Shown here one piece after another: positions 34,901 through 46,300 of a stretch of 64,000 nt of DNA; position 1 is the stretch's first letter, and each line of letters begins with the position of its first letter. Made by a program: the position numbers and the translations under genes. The DNA comes from Tigriopus japonicus. Taxonomy: Eukaryota; Arthropoda; Copepoda; Harpacticoida; Harpacticidae. The notes beneath the pieces were generated by a model that was not told the DNA's origin, searched no databases, and worked only from the letters and a program-made list of their open reading frames with translations. The DNA lies in NCBI GenBank assembly GCA_010645155.1, contig CM021317.1:3402015-3466014 (forward strand). The letters run 5' to 3'.

Positions 34901-35208
34901 CGCTTGAGGACAACGAAGATGATCTTGCAAATTTTCAAAGAAGGAAGTCAACAATCACCTCAACAACCCCTTCAGTACCAACCCAAGCAATTACTAGTTC
35001 AAGCTCCGTTTCCACCTTCCCAAAGGAAATCAGATCTGTAAACAACCATACATGTCAGCCATTTTGGAAATTGAATGGATTAACACATTCTTATTGCTCG
35101 ATTCCCATTGAGATGGGCTTTTGCTTATGCGCAACCGAAGTCGATAAACAAGCAGAGATTTCAAATTGGGATAAATGTCCACCCGTATCTTGTGCAAATA
35201 AAACATGA
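31994..35208 (+). CDS. Secreted protein with a Kazal-like domain
   Basis: Four exons (31994-32222, 33442-33624, 34116-34775, 34823-35208) join in phase to 485 residues. The first about 32 residues are a signal peptide (FFMVLVFLWVQFPLSHG core). Exon 2 encodes a cysteine-spaced segment CGKPCLHDD, NPICLDNGTIF, VCQAKAWKC, NMTC, which fits Kazal-type spacing, so a protease-inhibitor-like fold is likely. Exon 3 is long and mostly hydrophilic with Cys pairs (LKRCLVWSLDEV and GPCWVFPFAPNG ... EECVVNS ... RCRKL) that I do not recognise. Exon 4 ends in a Cys-rich tail (CQPFW, YCSIPIEMGFCLC, KCPPVSC). AATAAA overlaps the last codons (35197). Intron 1 is 1.2 kb. Secretion is inferred, and any inhibited protease is unknown. 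Confidence 0.68.
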
Positions 35209-35595
35209 GTGTCTTGTAAATTTTGACTCAATGCAGATGGATAGGATAGGATTTGATAGGAGATCTTACGATAAGCATGCAAGTAAAACCTTAGATACTT
35301 TTTTCAATACCACAAGTTTTGCTCCGGCGGATTTGGCAAGGGGGCCAATGTCTCTTGATGTTTGTGATAAAAAAAAAAAAGCTACAAATTTCAAGATTTC
35401 TATATCATTAAAAACAAGTGCAATAACAAAAAGTGCTGGGAAATCAAGAGATTGAACAAAAATGTCACCACTGTCAAGTCAGCTGTCATATTAAACTCCT
35501 CTGACAGTCTCCAGTATACCATTTTTTTGGTTAAGTTTAACTCTATTGTGCTGCTCAATGATTCATTTGACGATTGATTGATAAAATGATAAAAG

Positions 35596-35859
35596 CACTA
35601 ATGGACCAAAACTGCTTTTGGTCGAGATTATGGACAAAATTTTGGCCGAGATTTCTGTTTCCGCCATGCCTGCCGACAGGCAGACAGGCCCTAAGAAAAA
35701 GAAGATTTTTTTGGTCCAAAAACTACTGAAATTTAAGTTTCACGAAGCATCAAATTCGCGATTACCCAACATCTGCCACATGAACAATTTGATTTTCAAA
35801 GTGAATTTTGTACACATATCACTTCATAGTAGGTTACTTTCTGTTTCGGTCCATCACTA
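35596..35859. mobile_element. Decayed relative of the TTCGGT-rich hAT-like element
   Basis: Left end CACTAATGGACCAAAACTGC and right end TTTCGGTCCATCACTA resemble the 2850-3200 element. Flanks GATAAAAG and GATAATAG match at 7 of 8. It is shorter and more diverged; its left terminus has lost the TAG. Confidence 0.72.
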
Positions 35860-35867
35860 GATAATAG

Positions 35868-37494
35868 CCTATAGACCACGCGTTGGCGACCGGTGGGTCC
35901 AAGGGTAATCGTTGGTGGGCCTACGAGCAATGAAGAAAGTCCTAAATAATGGACCAAGAGACATCCATAGTACTGTACTTGTGGGCCTAGAGGTCTTTGA
36001 TTGTTAATGTGTGGGCCTATGAACCTGCCACCATGTGTATGGTGGGCCCCGACTTCACCAAACCAAATTTGACTTGCTCTTACAAAATATTCCAGACTTT
36101 CACAAATGACATTTGCATTTGCAAACTATGCAAAGAACTTCTTTTGCCTTTCCATAATCTGTTTCTGTGACCATAAGTATGAATACTGATATCGCAATAA
36201 AGAACTCTATCATATGTCCAATCAGATTGTCAATCATTTTGTAAAAGTAAGAATGAATTTTGATTATGGGAAAAGTTGCAATCCCACAATCATTTTATAG
36301 CATGTCAAAGCATTGTAATTTAGAACGCCATTACAAGGCTTAGGTGCTTGTTTCAATCTCAGTTTGATAGAAAAAAATATGACATGGAAAAGTACATTTT
36401 TGAAATTGTTGTTTTTAATTTTATGTTTTTTACCATATTTAGTGTGTTATACGGATTTGGATACCTGTTTTGAAAATACAAAGAAACGACTTTTTTTCAA
36501 ATTTTCAGCCTTCACGCTTTCATACTGATGAAGGGGTTTTGTCATTTTTGGAATATCTCAATTGCAAATCTTCTATTCTCAGTTTCAAGCTTAAATTATC
36601 TCAAATTTGGGAGATTTTCTTGGTTTTAATACACACCTCCATGGGTGGCTTATTTTCCATGATATTTTGCTTTGGCAGATACATAAATTTGTTTAACCCC
36701 CAAACATTTCAGATTTGTAAGGAAAAAGATTTATTGTTAAAACATTCTTTAATATAATAAAAAGAGTTTTATTTCATCATTTTTAACCATACTGTCAGTA
36801 AAATGGTTGTTGTTTAGTGGCATTTTGGACAATTCTTATTGACTTTAGTGGTCAAAACTGCAATTTTTCGTTATTTTCCCTTGGACCCAAATACAAGATA
36901 ACACTCATTTTGTGAACAATGATGGCTGTCAAATATTTTGATAGCTGTCCAATAAGACAGAAAATTGCAAAGTTGTGACAAAGTTGTAATTAAGTTATGC
37001 TTGAATGTGATTGAAATGTATCCCTAATTGTGATAAGACGACTGTCTTTTGAGTCAAGACAATGGGGGACCGTGTGCCAGCGTGCAAAAACTCACGTTTA
37101 TGGTAAAAAAAACTCGAGCAATCCTTTTTCAAGTGCTTAATGAAGCCACCAATTTGTAATTTCAGAATGATTGCCTAAAAGCACTCTAAGGGTACCAAAA
37201 AGTGATTCTCCCACATCTATGATCAATGTGAAAAAGTATATTTTAAAAGTACATTAAAATTAAAGGATATTTCTGGCCCCATAATGTTAAAGAAATATCT
37301 AAAAAAAATTGTACTTAGGACAAAACTGCATTAAAATTGACTAGTCCGATTTTTGCCTTCGTGACCCTCGTATCACATCGAAACAACAACCTCGCTCGTC
37401 CTGTACTTTCAATTCGCTTAAAAGGTCAGATACATCAAATAAAAAGCATTTTATCTGACTTTGATGAGCATAGTGTGCATAGTGATCGTCCAAG
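35868..37494. other. Intergenic upstream of the first glucosylceramidase gene
   Basis: AT-rich, without a supported frame. The first about 200 bp (35880-36055) is G-rich with repeated GTGGGCCT motifs, possibly repeat remnant. The region must hold the promoter of the gene at 37495, but I see no TATA element I would defend. Confidence 0.45.
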
Positions 37495-40400
37495 ATGCAC
37501 GCTTCCTCCTCATTGGCCTTGATCCTTTTCCTTGGAACCGCAACTTGGGCTGGAAACCCTTGCATCCCAAGGGATTTCCAGCGTACCAGTTTCGTTTGTG
37601 TTTGTAATAGCACATATTGCGATGACTACGATCCTTTGACTCCCTTGCCTCGTGGAAAAGCACTACTGGTCTCTTCGGACAAACTCTCCAAACGTTTGGA
37701 ACCCTCAGTGTTCGACTTTGTTCCCGAATCCAACACTTCAAGTAATCGCCCTCGACTGGTCATTGATAGAAATACCATCGCTCAAAGAATCACGGGTTGG
37801 GGAGGAGCCTTCACAGATGCCGCAGCCATCAACGTGTTTTCTTTGAACAAGACCACACAAGATAAAATCATCAAGTAAGGGGATCTTTAGTTTTTTGAGA
37901 TTGTTCGTTTTCATTTACGTTTGGTTCCAGGTCTTATTATTCCAAGAGTGGTTTGGATTACCATACTGGACGGATTAACATGGGTGGTTGTGACTTTTCT
38001 CCTCGACCTTATACGTATGTAGACACCCCTGGCGATGTAGATCTGAATACATTCACCTTACAAGAAGAGGATTTGGATTACAAGGTGAGACTGAAGCCTT
38101 TGATCTTGAGTTGACATTCATTATTGAATGTTTTTGACTCTCCAGATCCCATTGATCAAGAAAGCTCTGAGTGAGACTGACAGGCCTTTGAAGCTCTTTG
38201 GTAGTCCTTGGACAGCTCCTCCATGGATGAAATCCAACAATGACTATGTCGGCTACAGTCACCTTCTACCCGAGTATTACCAAGCATGGGCAAACTATTT
38301 TGTCAAGTAAGACCAAGGCCATATGCATCATCGAGAAGTCGCTTTGATAAATACATTTGATCTGATCCTAGATTCTTGGATGCGTATAAAGCGCAAGGCA
38401 TTGATATATGGGGGTTGACAACCCAAAATGAGCCTTCCCATGGGTCTCAATTGGATCTGCAGTTCAATTGTATGGGATGGAATGCTGGGAGTCAACGGAT
38501 ATTCATTGTTGATAACCTGGGCCCCACTTTGGAATCTGCTGGTTATGGCGATGTGAAACTCATGCTGCTCGACGATCAACGCACATTCATCGAAGAGTGG
38601 GCTGACGAGGTAAAAAAGTGGAATTATACATCAGTAAAATCCAAAATTTTTATTTTTATTCACAAGGTTTTGCAAGATCCTCGTGCTTTTGAATATGTGG
38701 ACGGCATTGCTCTTCATTGGTATGCGGATGACCTTGAATTTGCACAAACTATGACTCAATTTCATAAAGATTACCCCTCCAAATTCATGCTTTACTCTGA
38801 AGCATGCAATGGTAAGATTTAGAACCAAAAATGCACTTCCTCCCAATTATCCACCCCATCAAGCATATTTGGTTTAGGTTTTGGGGACACGGCAATTGAG
38901 GCCGTGAGCTTGGGATCGTGGAACCGAGGTGAAAAGTATCTGGATAACATTATTGAGGACTTGAACCATTGGGCAGTGGGATGGACCGATTGGAACATTG
39001 CTTTGGACATGGAGGTAAGATAGATTTGGAGTCCTGATAACTTTCATTCATGTGACATAAGGACAGAAATGGGGATTGATAAGGATTCATAAGGGAGAAT
39101 GGAGATCAAAAAGACTGCCGAAAAACGAAGGTTTTCTATCTTCACACACAAAAACAAAAATTAAAGATTCATTTGGCCAAGAAATTTTGTTTGCTTCAAA
39201 TGGGCAAAAAGGCATGGAAATAGTGTTTCTGGGCCTTCTCCTCTCTCAATCTGTCATGTTTAGGGTTAAATTAGTTTGGCAGTTTATTTTTTCGGCAGGC
39301 GTATTGCGTACATAAAAAGAGGTTCTGTGGGACAAATGGGATTTTAACTGAAGACGAAAGCAGTTGACTACAAAATTATGTTCATACGTAACTCATACTG
39401 TATATTGCCGATGGGATAGTAGAAGGAAAATCCCATGCTTTACATTTGAAAATCCCTCTGCTCCAGCAGGTTTTGGACCGAAAGAAATTCAATTTTTCTC
39501 ACCCTCAATCTCAATGTTTGTAGTGCTGCTGTCTGCTAGCTGCGAAACCGAAATTTTGGACGAAAGCTTGCTTTGTCCATCGTTACACACGGTATTCCGA
39601 AAGGCTTTTTAGATTTGAATCAAAATACCCAATGACATCATGGCACTTTTTGGACCCACAATTCAATGGGGAACAACTTTATCTTTATTGTATTATATAA
39701 GTTTAGGTCCAGGGAAAAAGTTATACACCTAAAAACTTTTTAATTATAACCTTTTTAAATAATTTATTTAACCCATATTTATAGACCATTTAGTTACCTC
39801 ATAAACTAAAATTCAATAAAAATTCAGTCATCAACAGCTGAGTTATTTGACCTTGAACTGTAGCGTTTTTCGGCTTTTTAGGGTCAAAAATGGACCATTC
39901 AATATCAAATAACTCAGCTGTTGATGAATGAATTTTTATTCAGTTTGAATTCAAAGGGTAACTTAATGGTTTCTAAATATGGGTTAAATAGTTTGTTAAA
40001 AAATGTTATTAGTAATAGGTTTTTAGGTATATAACTTTTTCCCTGGACCTAAACTTATATAATGCAATAGAAGTAAAGTTGTTCCCCATTAGTAACATTA
40101 CCCGTTACGTCACTTCAGAGCATTCAGGATCAGAATTTTTTTTATTGCACTCTAAGTATTAAGTTACATAAAATTCTTTCAATCATATTGTTATTTTTGT
40201 CAAAGAAAATATGATCTATGTTTGTTGTACACTCTTATCAATGTTATTTAATCATTGAATCCCTATTTTTACATTTGCCGCCCTGAACATTTTTACCTCT
40301 GCTGCCCTGAATTTTATGCCTGGGCCCTAGAGCAGTGCTGGAGGGTCCTTGCCTTATAATCAGGAACGCTGCCAACAGCGACAAAACGGTCCATTTCAAT

Positions 40401-41404
40401 GAAAATACATGTTTTCTGTCGGCCAATTTCCATGAATGTTTTTGGTGCAATCAGGCTACACAATGAATCAGTGACTTGGAAACGTACGATTTTGCTACAT
40501 GAAATAGAATTACGTACAAAGCATGCTCTTGAATGCACCAAGTGTATCTGGTGACCTTTTCTTCAATTCTTTCACGGCAAATCTGTTAAGTCAAGTCTTC
40601 CACTCAATTGAAGCAGGACTGACGAAGTGTACCTCACTCGACCATATTAAACTTTAAATATTTCTAAGTATAGTCATGTAATTAAAAAAATTAGCGGGTT
40701 TTCAAGTTGTATCAGCAAGACGCAATTTCATACATTATATTTAATAGAAACTGGAAACGTTAGGCTATTGTGAAAGTAAGTAACCGAACTTTGGCCAAAT
40801 TTTGATTAAAGCCAGATTGGCCGTGATGGCAAAACTGATTGGAGGGGTCCGGTAATGACCCTTATTGAATTGTGGGTTCAAAAAATGCCATGATGTCTTT
40901 GGGTATTTTGATTAAATCCTGAAAAGCCATTTGGAACACCGTGTACAAATAACCAATTTTAACCTTCACACAATATGAAAAAGAAACGTTTTTATGTACA
41001 AAAGCAGACATTCTTTTTAGATTGAGAAATCGTTTACATTCTCATTCTTCTCATATTTTTGATCCATTTAGGGAGGACCCAATTGGGCTGGAAAACGGGC
41101 GGACTCGCCAATTATTGTCAATGCCGCCGAGGATGAATTCTACAAGCAACCCATGTACTATGCTCTTGGTCACGTGAGTAGGTACATTCCCGAGGGATCC
41201 TTTAAAATCATGGTCAATGAGGAAGGCGATGATTCCCATTTGAAGTTCACGGCCGTGGAACGACCTGATGGGGCCGTGGCCATGGTTCTCATGAACCGGG
41301 ACCTCGACCTCACCCGACCTGTGACAATCATTGACCCAGATTTTGGATCCATAGACCTCGACCTCGATCCGTCATCCATGCATACCTTGGTTTATTGGAA
41401 ATAA
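37495..41404 (+). CDS. GBA: Lysosomal glucosylceramidase (GH30), copy 1
   Basis: Seven exons (37495-37874, 37931-38084, 38146-38306, 38372-38609, 38667-38811, 38878-39014, 41072-41404) join to 515 residues, close to the usual GBA length. A signal peptide of about 19 residues ends at TWAG; then [20 protein letters not shown] matches the mature GBA start. Motifs: [36 protein letters not shown] with the acid/base Glu252, HWYADD, YSEACNG with the nucleophile Glu356, and GWTDWNIALD. Both catalytic glutamates sit 104 residues apart, as expected. It hydrolyses glucosylceramide in the lysosome. Several N-x-S/T sites suggest glycosylation. The 2.06-kb intron 6 is enlarged by nested elements (39600-40932). 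A paralogue starts 219 bp downstream in the same orientation. Confidence 0.93.
39600..40932. mobile_element. Foldback element with long inverted arms, interrupted
   Basis: The left arm (about 39600-39835) contains GGACCCACAATTCAATGGGG and GTTTAGGTCCAGGGAAAAAG. The right arm carries their complements (about 39880-40090 plus 40864-40932). It is interrupted by a 773-bp insertion at 40091-40863. A partial relative lies at about 46985-47290. It lies in intron 6 of the first glucosylceramidase gene. TIR-like ends read AAAGGCTTTTTAGATTTGAA and the complement at the right. Confidence 0.83.
40091..40863. mobile_element. 773-bp interspersed element, copy 2
   Basis: Nearly identical to 20855-21626. It starts AGTAACATTACCCG and ends GGTAATGACCCTT, and is flanked by ATT (40088-40090) and ATT (40864-40866). 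Deleting it with one ATT restores GTTCCCCATTGAATTGTGGG, which is exactly the sequence of the opposite arm of the host foldback element. A 3-bp duplication with these termini is not enough to name the superfamily. Confidence 0.88.
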
Positions 41405-41622
41405 GCATTATTTTCTAGTTTGAACGAGAATACAAACCTACTTATTATGAAGGCGCCCATTCTTCTTATCACGTGATAACTGACGTGGAGTGTTTACTGA
41501 AAACGCAATGGGATAACAACAATCATTTGCTTAAGAAAATACTTATCTCAGCTATCTAAACAAAGCCAGACACATACACTCACACTCACTCACTCTTTCA
41601 TTGATCCCATTCAACCACGATC

Positions 41623-43331
41623 ATGTGGGTGAAATTTGTGGCGGCTTTGAGTGTTCTAGCGGGTCTTTCATGGGCAGCCAAGCCTTGCGTTCCTAGGGAG
41701 TTCCACCGAACTAGTTTTGTTTGCGTGTGTAACAGGTACGATCTAAAAGGAACAGAACGGTAAGGATTGAGGCTAAATGTTCCTACAACGACTCTAGCAC
41801 ATATTGTGATGACGTGGATCCAGTTGTGGCCTTGCCCTATGGTCAGATTCTAAAGGTGACCACCGACAAGGTCACTAACCGATTCACAGAAGAGAGGATT
41901 GCTTTCAATCCAGGCCAACCCAATGGAACCCGTACACAATTGGTGATAAACCGCGACGAAGTTGGTCAACAAATTAAAGGTTGGGGTGGAGCCTTCACAG
42001 ATGCAGCTGCCATCAACATTGCCTCACTTAACCAGTCAGCTCAAGACCTCCTCGTTGAGTAAGTTCTAAATGTGAGGACAAATACCTAGGATGCCTGTTA
42101 CAAGTTTCTTTTTTTTAACTAATCAGTGCATACTTTGCCAAAACTGGCTTGGATTATAATACAGGACGAGTAAATATTGGTGGGTGTGACTTTTCCACAC
42201 GGCCTTACACTTATGTAGACACTCCTGGAGACGTGGATTTGGAGACGTTTGCTTTGGCTGAAGAAGATACTGATTTTAAGGTATTTACTCCTTTTTGCGA
42301 CAGTTTTTGGGGCAATTTGATGACGTCACGCTCCTTTTTGATGCCTCATTTTAAACTCAAGTGACCTTTCAAAAGGAAGAAGATATTTTACATGATATAT
42401 TGATGTGACAATGTGTTGTGCTTGTATTAATAAGATTTCTAAGTTACCGGAGATCGGGATTCGCATTTGTTTTGGAATTTACCCTGTCCGATGTCGTCGT
42501 AATTACTGTTGTGTTTCGGGTTAGATTTTTGGCAAGGTTTTGCCACTTTAGCCCTTTATGGCTAAAAAGCTTACTACAACTTAACTTCTCAAAAAAGGCA
42601 AGAGATCAAATCACCCAGTAAAATATGGCAGCACTGCCAACTCGAAGTCCATCGCAATAACTATAATCAAAATCGAACTCGATTTTGGTTCGAGTGTTTT
42701 CATAGTCGTCTTTGCTTAGGTCTTTAGTCAAAAAGTTTAATAAAACCTGCCCATTTGAAAAGCAATTAAACTTTGAGTCAAAAATGGCAACACTCTCAAT
42801 TCGAAACCCATCACTAGTTGGAATTAGAGGGCTAACAGAGAAATATCACTCCAGTACAGTCAGTGGAGATTTGTTTTGAACTAATGAGCTAACATTGATC
42901 CAACAGCAAGGGTGTCAAGTGACTTGATTCATCATACATTGCTCTTGTTCCACCAAAGCAGTTGAATGAGCAATATTGCCACTGACTCTCTCAAAAACAC
43001 AAGTTTGGGTTGTGAATCATGAAACCTAGTGTGTTCAATGTCAAATCCCATGGCACACACAGTGCATGCTTGGTGACTCACCAATATTTTCTGTTAGTGT
43101 GTCATTTCTCTGTTAGCCCTGCAGTTGTAATCACTTGAGAGTGTGACTCCTTTTCCTCCATCGAAGATATTTCACTTATTTGATTGGTGCTGACATACGT
43201 ATTAGTGTTGATAAACATATTTTGATAGCTACAAAATATATTTTCAAGAAATTGAAACTGAAACTAAGTAGAAATCGTTTTAAACATGACCCTTTCTCAA
43301 AACAAATTGCTTCTCTATATATCTATCTATA

Positions 43332-43380
<49 letters not shown>

Positions 43381-46300
43381 CTATATTTTCCAAAATCTCT
43401 TATGGTGCAAATTTTTGAAAAAATGCAAGAGATGGCGTTGTAAAGATCAAAACGGTTTAACCACAATNNNNNNNNNNNNNNNNNNNNNNNNNNNNNNNNN
43501 NNNNNNNNNNNNNNNNNNNNNNNNNNNNNNNNNNNNNNNNNNNNNNNNNNNNNNNNNNNNNNNNNNNNNNNNNNNNNNNNNNNNNNNNNNNNNNNNNNNN
43601 NNNNNNNNNNNNNNNNNNNNNNNNNNNNNNNNNNNNNNNNNNNNNNNNNNNNNNNNNNNNNNNNNNNNNNNNNNNNNNNNNNNNNNNNNNNNNNNNNNNN
43701 NNNNNNNNNNNNNNNNNNNNNNNNNNNNNNNNNNNNNNNNNNNNNNNNNNNNNNNNNNNNNNNNNNNNNNNNNNNNNNNNNNNNNNNNNNNNNNNNNNNN
43801 NNNNNNNNNNNNNNNNNNNNNNNNNNNNNNNNNNNNNNNNNNNNNNNNNNNNNNNNNNNNNNNNNNNNNNNNNNNNNNNNNNNNNNNNNNNNNNNNNNNN
43901 NNNNNNNNNNNNNNNNNNNNNNNNNNNNNNNNNNNNNNNNNNNNNNNNNNNNNNNNNNNNNNNNNNNNNNNNNNNNNNNNNNNNNNNNNNNNNNNNNNNN
44001 NNNNNNNNNNNNNNNNNNNNNACATCTTTGGACCTGCTCGACCTTTTGCAAACCTGCTGAACTCATTGGAGCCCAAATGGGTGAGGCATATTCAAGATGC
44101 GGCTGGACAATCGACTTGTACAGAGTTAGCATCGTAATACTATCTCTGTTCAACATTGAGTTGGCGAGTTTTCCTGTATTATATTTTTATGGAAACTTTT
44201 TGCGCTGACGATAAAAAGTAACGTCATAGTTAATCAATTAAAGCTGTTTTGTTTTAAAGCGCGGAGGAAACGCTCGCCTTTTCAGTAAAAATGGAATTCA
44301 TCGCACGTTAAATGGGACCACCATATAGAGGATTTTAAACCAAGCTTGAAAAATTCGCCAATAGATGGTGTGAAAGAAGGGGCAAGTACTAAGCACTAGT
44401 AATGTGTTTCGAATCAGGAGTGCTGCCAGTTTTGACTCGGAAGTTTATCGCTGTTAAAATGGGCAGGTTGCAATGAACTTTTTGAAAAGACCTAAACAGG
44501 GACCAATTTGGCAACACTCAAACTTGTTCGATTTCGAGTTCCATCAATAGTTAAAAAAATGGATTTCAAGTTAGCAGTGCTGCCATAATTTGTGGTAGAG
44601 AAGTTCTATTGTCAGTTGAAAAGCTCACTTGTGGTCAGATTTTTCACCCTAAAAACCAAAATGGGAAAACTCTGTCAAAAATCCAACTCAAAACACATCA
44701 GTACTTAGCACTAAGGTCACCAGTCTTTTCTCTTTACTTGCCCAACCTTCCCCGCCATCTATTGGCGAATTTTTCAAGCTTGGTTTAAAGACCTCTATTG
44801 GGTTGAGGCAAAAATAATCGTAAATTTTATTTTTCTCAAGATTCCCTTAATTAAGAAGGCCGAGTCTGTTCGCGGGAAAAAATTAAAGCTGTTTGCGAGT
44901 CCGTGGACTGCGCCTCCCTGGATGAAAACTAACAATGATTACACTGGAATCGGCTATCTCAAAACGGAGTATTACTCAGCATGGGCCAACTACTTTGTCA
45001 AGTAAGCAAAATATTACACTTTTCAACACTCAAAGAAGTGCGTAATAGTTGCAACATTTTCATCGCAGCTGAAGTTATCTAGTTGGCTTGTACGTTACTT
45101 AGAGCCCAATAATTGAAAAGGAAACGTTTTTTGGTCAAATTATTTTTATCAAGTTTTCGGAAGCCATGTTTTTAAATAGCTACGTGGGGTATCCAGACTA
45201 TAGGTAGACTGGGCCTGTATTTCGTTGAATTGTACCATTTTCGGATTGCTGTAAAAAATCGAAATAAATATTCATCTCTTGTAAGCAGATGTTATTTCAC
45301 AAATTTTGTTGTCAGACAAACTTGTTCGAAGCTATGATTTAATTAGACAAGTTATGTTGGGTGACCCTTGCACGTTCCAAAAAATTGACGTCCAGAGCAA
45401 AAAACTCGTCAAAATCTAATATTTTGTAAAGTTAAGATGTTGCTCATGCTCAAATTTCTATGTTTGGTGAACATTTGTCCAGAAAAAATGATAAATTCTG
45501 ATTTGAGACAACTTAGCTTTGAAAGATACATCATTTTTGTCATACTGCCCGCTCTCTACGCATATTTGCTATGTATACAGGGGTCAACCAACATACCTTG
45601 CCTAATTAAATCATAGCTTCGAGCAAGTTTGTCTGACAACAAAATTTGTAAAAAAACATCTGCTCACAAGAGATGAATCTTCAATTTGATTGTTTTCATC
45701 AATCCAAAAATCGTACATTTAAACGAATTAAAAGCCGAGTCTACCTCTAGTCTGGATATTCCTCGTACTTCATGCTCATCAATAATAATCGGTAACATTC
45801 CTCGCACGGGAAAATACCTTATATAAACCAAACAATACGAAACCAACGCCAGTTTCATAACATGAGCACATTCTCCAGATTTCTCGACGAATACAAAAGA
45901 GAGGATATTCAATTCTGGGGCCTGACCGCTCAAAATGAGCCCCTTCACGGAAGCTCCTTCGATTTCAAATTCAATTGCATGGGATGGAATGCCAGTCAAC
46001 AACGCATATTCGTGATTAATAATCTTGGCCCTGCATTGGAATTGGCCGGTTATGGAGACTTGCAATTGATGATCTTTGATGACCAACGAACCTTTCTCTC
46101 CGATTGGGTTGACGAGGTATGATTCAAGTCAGACTGCCTTAAAATGGGTTGAAACGATATGATTGACAATCGGTTGCATACTAACGTAAAGTAGGTAGGC
46201 GAATAAGAGAAGGTTAAAGATTACTAGAATCAAGTCCGATTAACGGTAACGACAGAACGGTGCGTTTGAAACACGGCTGAAGACCTGAGAGTATACTATT

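Noticed and set aside
43286..44137. Long frames crossing the N gap
   Set aside because: They consist mostly of undetermined bases. Only the flanking RT fragment is supported.
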